A DNA stretch of 64,000 nucleotides, taken from positions 186,001 to 250,000 of the forward strand of contig NZ_RPEN01000157.1 in NCBI RefSeq assembly GCF_003991405.1, in the 5' to 3' direction. The translations under genes were made by a program, and so were the position numbers. This DNA comes from Pseudorhodobacter sp. E13. GTDB taxonomy: Bacteria; Pseudomonadota; Alphaproteobacteria; Rhodobacterales; Rhodobacteraceae. Of this stretch, positions 58,193 through 64,000 are shown piece by piece. Under the pieces are notes generated by a model that saw only the letters and a program-made list of their open reading frames with translations, was not told the DNA's origin and searched no databases. Numbering within the stretch: position 1 is the first letter of the stretch; each line of letters opens with the position of its first letter.

Positions 58193-58480
58193 TCAGTCAG
58201 TCTTGAAGCAAACGTCAATTCCCAGCTCTGCTTTGGCTTCTTCAAAGAGCGATTGCACCCGGTTCAGCAGTGTTGCCAATTCCGTGGGCACGCTTCGGCT
58301 CCCACGAACCTCGACATGGTAAGGCGGTGTTATCTCGTTGATATCATCACCGGCTATGCTGTCCCAGAGGGCGTCCAAATTGTGCCCATGCCAGTCCGGG
58401 GCGCCAAGCTCAGACAGCAACACCCTGAAAAAGGTGTCTGTGGTTCGGCACTCAGAAACATCAATGCAGATTCGCTTCAT
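58193..58480 (-). CDS. Barstar-family ribonuclease inhibitor, without visible toxin partner
   Basis: A 95-residue barstar fold protein that would bind and block a barnase-type RNase. It shows the key segment FFRVLLSELGAPDWHGHNLDALWDSI (the G-x-NLDAL-x-D signature that caps the RNase active site) and the acidic helix after it. The start has no strong ribosome site. No RNase gene is next to it on either strand: upstream is a 193-base gap and a membrane protein, downstream a 276-base gap. It may be an orphan immunity gene kept against incoming toxins, for instance from T6SS or contact systems of neighbours. Confidence 0.9.
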   Translation of the reverse strand: MKRICIDVSECRTTDTFFRVLLSELGAPDWHGHNLDALWDSIAGDDINEITPPYHVEVRGSRSVPTELATLLNRVQSLFEEAKAELGIDVCFKTD

Positions 58481-58673
58481 CGAAGAATAATCGCACGATC
58501 CTTGAACGGCGACTATAGGCTCAAACCTGCCGTTCGCGGCTTTCCAAAAACAACCGTTTTTTGAACGGTCAGGAATTTGGGTGATCAGGCACCTGTTTTT
58601 CGAAAGTGGCCATCGGCAAACCCACTGCTGAAGCGTAGTTCGCCCAGCTGAGAAGCCCCTTACATAAGCCGCC

Positions 58674-59246
58674 TCAATGCATCCGCGCCATCATCGCCTC
58701 TTGCGCGGAAACGATGCCGCGTGCGGCAAGGTCGGAAACCTCGGCGGCGTGTTTTTGCAAGGCGGCTACGGTTTCGGCATCGGCAGAGGTCTGGATGACG
58801 ATGATGCCTGTGTCGGTCGGCTCCATCTCTGTCACGATCAGCGCGCGGTTCTTGAACAGTATATCCAACGTCAGGCTTTGGATCATCACGCGCGGGTCGC
58901 GGCCTTGGTCCACGCGGTCGATCATGCCGACGACGTGGCTGACCAATTGGTCGCGCAATTCGGGATTGGCTGTCTCGGTCACGGTGCGAATGCCGTTGGG
59001 CAGGTTTTCCACCCTGCGGGTGATTTGCGCGTGGGCGTCAAACATGGCGCGCAACTCGGCCTCCTCGGCCTCGGTCGTATCGACACCTTGGAACATATGG
59101 CCCATGCCCATGCCGCCCATATGCCCCGCGCCCATGCCATGCATCCGCGACATGACCATATGTTCCAGCGGATAGCGGTTGGCATAGGCCAGCCCGCCCA
59201 GCAGGACAAGCGCGCCTGCGGTCAATAGAATCGTGCGGCGTTTCAT
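58674..59246 (-). CDS. Membrane-anchored protein with Met/His/Gly-rich segment, unknown function
   Basis: A 190-residue protein with an N-terminal signal anchor (~5-22) followed by a segment very rich in Met, His and Gly (MHGMGAGHMGGMGMGHMF), a pattern of copper- or other soft-metal-binding periplasmic proteins. Helical remainder with no recognised family (~60-190). It resembles the CnrY/CzcE or CopM-like idea only in composition. It stands alone on the minus strand; no copper operon is nearby. Confidence 0.75.
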   Translation of the reverse strand: MKRRTILLTAGALVLLGGLAYANRYPLEHMVMSRMHGMGAGHMGGMGMGHMFQGVDTTEAEEAELRAMFDAHAQITRRVENLPNGIRTVTETANPELRDQLVSHVVGMIDRVDQGRDPRVMIQSLTLDILFKNRALIVTEMEPTDTGIIVIQTSADAETVAALQKHAAEVSDLAARGIVSAQEAMMARMH

Positions 59247-59415
59247 GGCGGCCCCTTTTCACATTCAATCTTTTTAATGTATTTGGCGGTGCGCCAGAGG
59301 TCAAGCCGCGCTGCTTTGGCGCCGCGGGCGGGTTAATTTTGGGTTAATTTTTCAGAGAGTATCGTTTTTAATCAGTGTCTTATGCCCAATTCCGCGCGCG
59401 ATTCACCGCGCGGCA

Positions 59416-60120
59416 CTACATCATCCGGATCACATCCTTACCCACGGCCAGAACATAGCCCCGCCTTGCAATCGTCTTGACCAGCAATTCGCTGACCAGT
59501 TGGTTTCCCAAAGCATCGCGCAGCCGTTTCACCCGCGTCGCCCCCGCCGCCTCTTCACAATCCGAGGAATCGCGGCCCGAAATCACCGCCTCAATCTGCG
59601 CCCCGGTCATCACATCATCATCCATCCGGGCCTCGGCCAGAACCGACAAGGTTTCAATCGCGGCCTCGGTCAGTTTGAATTCCAGATCGTTGATATAAAC
59701 AGCATTGCTTTCCCGGCTGATCAGCAGGCTGGACACCTGAATCCCCGAGCGCTGGATCGCCGAAATCCGCCGGTTCAGCGCGATGATTGTCACCAGAAAA
59801 ACCAAGGCGGCCACCATCAAGGCGGTCGCAAACATCAGCAACACGAAAATCACCACGCGGTAGCTGGCCAGAACATCGGAAAAAGCGGTGCCCGACTGGG
59901 CAAGGATTTCCAGCAGCTTGATCTCGGCCCCGGTGGTCAGCCCATCATTTTCAACGAAAATCCGCTCCACCCGCGCATTGAAAGCGTTGGCATCGGGCAG
60001 GTTCAGAAACAGAAACAGCGCCGCTCCGAACAGGATCAGGACAATCGCCCCGATCCCGCCCGCAACCACCCGGTTACCCGCCCGCAAACTGTCAGAAGGA
60101 GAGGTAGTATGCGCCTGCAC
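59416..60120 (-). CDS. Membrane-tethered winged-helix protein (putative one-component regulator)
   Basis: A 234-residue protein with two membrane segments (~16-44 and ~85-113) enclosing a ~40-residue periplasmic loop, then a C-terminal cytoplasmic winged-helix of the OmpR/PhoB type (LTEAAIETLSVLAE, a VISGRDSSDC insertion, then RVKRLRDALGNQLVSELLVKTIARRGYVLAV). ToxR-like proteins usually have the DNA-binding domain at the N-terminus; here it is at the C-terminus. The GTG at 60120 is chosen because AAGGA lies just before it; an ATG at 60153 is in frame. The start overlaps the end of the preceding small secreted-protein gene by 29 bases, so coupled translation is likely. Confidence 0.82.
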   Translation of the reverse strand: MQAHTTSPSDSLRAGNRVVAGGIGAIVLILFGAALFLFLNLPDANAFNARVERIFVENDGLTTGAEIKLLEILAQSGTAFSDVLASYRVVIFVLLMFATALMVAALVFLVTIIALNRRISAIQRSGIQVSSLLISRESNAVYINDLEFKLTEAAIETLSVLAEARMDDDVMTGAQIEAVISGRDSSDCEEAAGATRVKRLRDALGNQLVSELLVKTIARRGYVLAVGKDVIRMM

Positions 60121-60397
60121 TGGCTTTCCTTTCAGCAAGACCCTCCGGGCCAAAGATGGAGAGGACGTTCAGCAGTGTCCAGCCCTGCTGGGCCAGCCGT
60201 GGGGCAATCACCCCTGCCGCCGCCGCGACCGAACAGGCCGAGTCGGGCAGCGCGATCACCCCGTAATGCAGCCGCAGGGGGGGCTCTTGCTTGGCCTTGT
60301 AGTCGGCATAGCATTCCGCCTGGGCAGCACCGGCGAAAGTGACGGCAAGGGCAAGCGCCGCGATGCCGGTTTTCAGTTTTTGGATGGAAGGGGCCAC
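60092..60397 (-). CDS. Small secreted protein, unknown function
   Basis: A 101-residue protein with a Sec signal peptide (~1-25, ending GAAQAE) and a compact domain with two Cys (ECYADYKAKQ, DSACSVAAA), probably a disulfide. No family recognised. GTG 60397 is chosen because AGGAGG lies eight bases upstream; the frame is open to 60466. Its last codons overlap the membrane winged-helix gene, so the pair may form a signalling unit in which this protein acts in the periplasm. Confidence 0.75.
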   Translation of the reverse strand: MAPSIQKLKTGIAALALAVTFAGAAQAECYADYKAKQEPPLRLHYGVIALPDSACSVAAAAGVIAPRLAQQGWTLLNVLSIFGPEGLAERKASAGAYYLSF

Positions 60398-60572
60398 AAT
60401 CGCGATCCTCCTGATCTGCGGGTCTGCCCTTATCTGCACGCAAGCGGCGTTGTTATTCAATATCAACGGGCGGCAAAGGCGGGGTTATCGCATAACTTCG
60501 GGCCGATATTGCCTGTCAGCGCGGGGTCGGTCGAGGGTGAAGCATCCACTTCATCCGCAAAGGAGCACCCCG

Positions 60573-61055
60573 ATGACCATGCTAGAAAATCCCGCCGTCC
60601 GCCGCTTTACCGCAACTGTTGCCGCCGCTGCCACCGCGCTGGCCTTGATGACAGCCGCCGCCGTGCCTGCCCGCGCCGGGCAGAACGGGGATGACCTTGC
60701 CAAGGCGCTTGCTGCGGTTGCTGCAATTGCAATCATCGGGTCCGCGATCAATGACCGCAATGATAACCACCGCCAACCCGCCCGCGTTGTCGAGCCACCG
60801 CGCCGGGATGTTTATGATCATCACCGCGACCGCCGCACCAGCGTTTTGCCCGCGCAATGCGCCGTGCAGATCCGCGGCCACCGGATGAGCGAAACCGTCT
60901 ACCTCGAACGCTGCCTGCGCCGCGCCGGTGTGGATCGTCGGTTGCCGCAGCGCTGCGAGGTCAGCCTGCAAGGCCGGGGCCGTGAGCGCACCGCCTATGA
61001 AGAAAACTGCCTGCTGAACGCGGGCTTCCGGAACCAAGGCCGCCGCCGTTACTGA
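60573..61055 (+). CDS. Small secreted basic protein, unknown function
   Basis: A 160-residue protein with a long Ala-rich signal peptide (~1-33, ending ARA) and a second Ala-rich stretch (AKALAAVAAIAIIG) that is common in small rhodobacterial proteins near the envelope. The C-terminal half is Arg-rich with four Cys spaced as two pairs (QCAVQIRG, ERCLRRAG; RCEVSLQG, ENCLLNAG), an internal repeat of about 38 residues. The AAAGGAG site fits ATG 60573. Divergent from the small secreted-protein and winged-helix pair. Confidence 0.78.
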   Translation: MTMLENPAVRRFTATVAAAATALALMTAAAVPARAGQNGDDLAKALAAVAAIAIIGSAINDRNDNHRQPARVVEPPRRDVYDHHRDRRTSVLPAQCAVQIRGHRMSETVYLERCLRRAGVDRRLPQRCEVSLQGRGRERTAYEENCLLNAGFRNQGRRRY

Positions 61056-61169
61056 CGCTGCGGCCGGGGCGCGCCGCCCGTCCCCAAACAGGCGCGCCTT
61101 GACTGGGGCGGAGGGGTGAGCAGCCTCCGCCCCCTTTTCTTTTTGCGCCCAATCGGCTTTGGTCGCGGC

Positions 61170-61806
61170 ATGAAAAAGCAAGCCCCGAATGACGACTATG
61201 AAACCGCCGCCCGCAATCGGGGGGCCTTGTGTATCGCGGGGGTGGATGAGGTGGGGCGCGGCCCGCTTGCTGGCCCGGTTACGGCGGCTGCGGTGCGCCT
61301 GTTGCCGGGGCAGGTGCCTGCCGGGTTGGGCGACAGCAAGACCCTGACCGCCAAGCGCCGCGAGGCCCTGTTCGACCAGATCATGGCGCAGGCCGAGGTT
61401 TCCATCGCCCATGCCACGGTAGAGGAGATTGACGCGCTGAACATCCTGCGGGCCAGCCATCTGGCGATGGAGCGCGCGCTGCGCGGCCTGCCCACCCCGC
61501 CGGACCATGCGCTGATTGATGGCAACCTGCTGCCGCGTGATCTGCCCTGCCCCGGAGAGGCGATTATCAAAGGCGATGCGCTTTGCTTGTCGATTGCTGC
61601 GGCCTCTATTGTGGCAAAAGTGACACGCGATCGGATCATGGTGGATTTGGCGCAACAGCACCCCGGCTATGGCTGGGACAGAAACGCTGGATATCCGACA
61701 AAAGAGCATCAGTCGGCGCTTCTAAATCTTGGGGTCACCGCGCATCATAGACGTTCCTTCAAACCCATACACAATATCTTGTATCAAGAAAAATCTGTAA
61801 CCCCTT

Positions 61807-61808
<2 letters not shown>
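61170..61808 (+). CDS. rnhB: Ribonuclease HII
   Basis: A 212-residue RNase HII that removes RNA (including single ribonucleotides) from RNA-DNA hybrids. The catalytic motif AGVDEVGRGPLAGPV holds the Asp-Glu pair; the third and fourth Asp lie in ALIDGNLLP and ASIVAKVTRDRIM. The C-terminal HPGYGWDRNAGYPTKEHQ is characteristic. The frame is open upstream to 61116; ATG 61170 (MKKQAP) gives the usual length. Directly upstream of ccrM, an arrangement common in alphaproteobacteria. Confidence 0.95.
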
Positions 61809-63013
<1,205 letters not shown>

Positions 63014-63042
63014 GCTACAGCGATAGTCAAAGTTTACCGCCT

Positions 63043-63065
63043 GTGTCAGGGGCCGCCCCTGACAC
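63043..63065. other. Perfect hairpin just after ccrM
   Basis: GTGTCAGGGG-CCG-CCCCTGACAC forms a 10-base perfect stem 30 bases after the ccrM stop and only seven bases before the intrinsic terminator. It has no T-run of its own. It may protect the 3' end of the mRNA or serve as a protein-binding palindrome; two stacked stems followed by a T-run would make an unusually tight stop. Confidence 0.6.
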
Positions 63066-63071
63066 CACTTT

Positions 63072-63101
63072 CCCGCCATGCTTGCATGGCGGGCTTTTTT
63101 T
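63072..63101 (+). terminator. Strong intrinsic terminator of ccrM
   Basis: CCCGCCATG-CTTG-CATGGCGGG forms a perfect 9-base stem with a tetraloop (63072-63093), followed by C and seven T (63095-63101). This is a textbook Rho-independent terminator and the clearest in the window. Confidence 0.93.
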
Positions 63102-63307
63102 GTTACGGTGAAGGGGCTGGCTTTGAGGCCATGTTACCCACGCGCGCCGTTAAATTTCTGAATTAAAAAAAGAAATCGAATTATCTGGAACAGCAGTTCC
63201 GCCAAACCCCTTTTGGGCCTTGCCCGCAACTGGCCGCCTTGATGCGCATTCAGCCTCTCTGCCGACCTGTCGCCCGTATAGCGCCGCCGAGTCTGGAGTG
63301 AACGAAG

Positions 63308-64000
63308 ATGCGAGATGTAAGTGATCCTCAGACCCTGTGGGACAAGTTTGATGCGGCGATGAACCCGATAGCGGTGCAGTTGGAACGCCAGATGCGGATG
63401 CAACGCGCGCAGCGGCGCGGGTTTTCGGGGATGATCGGCAAGTTTGAAAAGCAACGCATCCAGTTTCGAAATGAGCTGATGGTGATGGAGCGTGACCTGC
63501 GCCGCAGCTTGAAAGGGCCATTGGCCAAGCATGTTGACAGCGCCGATGTGCGCCTGCTGCGGCTGTTGCGGCGGCGGTTGCATATGATGCAGCGGATCAC
63601 GGACACGATGCAGCTTATCTCGAAGGGCAAGGCGCGTCCGCTTTATCCGCCGCTGCGCAAGGTGAATGATGTAGAGCGCGTGCAAGCCTTTGCGATGGAT
63701 ACCGCGATGGCCTTCCTGCATCGCTTGATCAACCCAAACCCGCAATCTGACGCGGCCAAGGAGATTGGCTGTTATTCGGATATTCCGCTAAGCAGTTCGG
63801 CCTTTATTGCCCATGCCCATGCTGCCTTCCGGGTGGCGCTGGCACAAAAGCGGCCAGAGCCGTTGCGCTTTGTCGATGTGGGCTGTGGCGGCGGGATGAA
63901 GGTTCTGCTGGCCGCCGAGATCTTTGAGCAGGCCGACGGGTTCGATTTTGATGCCCGCTATGTGGACACCGCCCAAAAGGCGATGCAGCAGATGAACGTG
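63308..64000 (+). CDS. Class I SAM-dependent methyltransferase, 3' end cut by window edge
   Basis: An open frame of 231 codons still open at the right edge. The N-terminal ~140 residues are basic and helical (MQRAQRRGFSGMIGKFEKQR, LRLLRRRLHMMQRI), of unknown role. The methyltransferase domain begins at about residue 180, with motif I FVDVGCGGGMKVLLAAEIF and the acidic loop FDFDARYV. The remaining motifs lie outside the window, so the substrate cannot be told. ATG 63308 has a GAACGAAG site. It follows the ccrM terminator by about 200 bases with no gene between. Confidence 0.85.
   Translation, partial: MRDVSDPQTLWDKFDAAMNPIAVQLERQMRMQRAQRRGFSGMIGKFEKQRIQFRNELMVMERDLRRSLKGPLAKHVDSADVRLLRLLRRRLHMMQRITDTMQLISKGKARPLYPPLRKVNDVERVQAFAMDTAMAFLHRLINPNPQSDAAKEIGCYSDIPLSSSAFIAHAHAAFRVALAQKRPEPLRFVDVGCGGGMKVLLAAEIFEQADGFDFDARYVDTAQKAMQQMNV

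Noticed and set aside
57882-58322. 146-codon plus-strand frame across the end of the barstar gene
   Set aside because: Overlaps the barstar coding region in antisense and shows no family features.

Overview
The window looks like a chromosomal segment of a marine or freshwater alphaproteobacterium of the Rhodobacterales (Rhodobacteraceae). The evidence is a CcrM-type adenine methyltransferase preceded by GANTC sites, a carboxynorspermidine dehydrogenase/decarboxylase pair, G-rich ribosome binding sites, high G+C codon use, and an intergenic block (53595-53675) of a kind I remember from rhodobacterial genomes. No rRNA, tRNA, CRISPR, insertion sequence or phage gene was seen.

Left part (1-8.4 kb): a uronate isomerase gene (uxaC) runs off the left edge. 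It is divergent from a GntR/FCD regulator, with UxuR/ExuR-like palindromes between them. An MFS efflux permease, exonuclease III and CreA follow. Then comes a two-gene cassette: a MarR regulator directly upstream of a 1068-residue self-sufficient (BhbA/JtRdhA-type) cobalamin reductive dehalogenase fused to its own flavin/2Fe-2S reductase.

Centre (8.4-48.6 kb): one large type VI secretion (T6SS) locus. Core genes in order are tssA, tssB, tssC, hcp, tagJ, tssE, tssF, tssG and clpV(tssH), then vgrG, a DUF6931-like protein, PAAR, FHA (tagH), tssK, tssL-OmpA, tssM, tagF, the phosphatase pppA and, on the other strand, the kinase ppkA. This is an Agrobacterium/H1-like set with a Thr-phosphorylation circuit. 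No tssJ lipoprotein was found; TssL carries an OmpA-type peptidoglycan-binding domain and a separate OmpA-domain protein sits at the end of the locus. Several non-standard genes are embedded: a pair of paralogous unknown proteins divergent from tssA; a lysine-rich helical protein; a complete bacterial voltage-gated sodium channel (NavBac, filter TLESWSM) translationally coupled to the next gene; a 1312-residue chimeric sheath protein (near-identical second TssB, nine 60-bp tandem repeats, acidic DLLAD-like repeats, then a diverged TssC); a 101-residue unknown; and two very large unknown proteins (855 and 938 residues) that are candidate effectors or accessory factors.

Right flank of the locus (48.7-52.1 kb): an M15-type D,D-carboxypeptidase-like protein, a secreted caspase-like/Sel1/peptidoglycan-binding protein, and a secreted unknown with Pro-Glu-Tyr repeats.

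Right part (52.1-64 kb): housekeeping and envelope genes. These are pgsA-moaD-moaE, the carboxynorspermidine genes, a DUF1906 glycoside-hydrolase-like exported protein, a DM13 protein, an orphan barstar, a Met/His-rich membrane-anchored protein, a membrane-tethered winged-helix protein, small secreted unknowns, rnhB, ccrM with three GANTC sites upstream, a strong intrinsic terminator, and a SAM methyltransferase cut by the right edge. No stretch longer than about 300 bases lacks a gene; the longest gaps are 10384-10665, 57917-58192 and 63014-63307.
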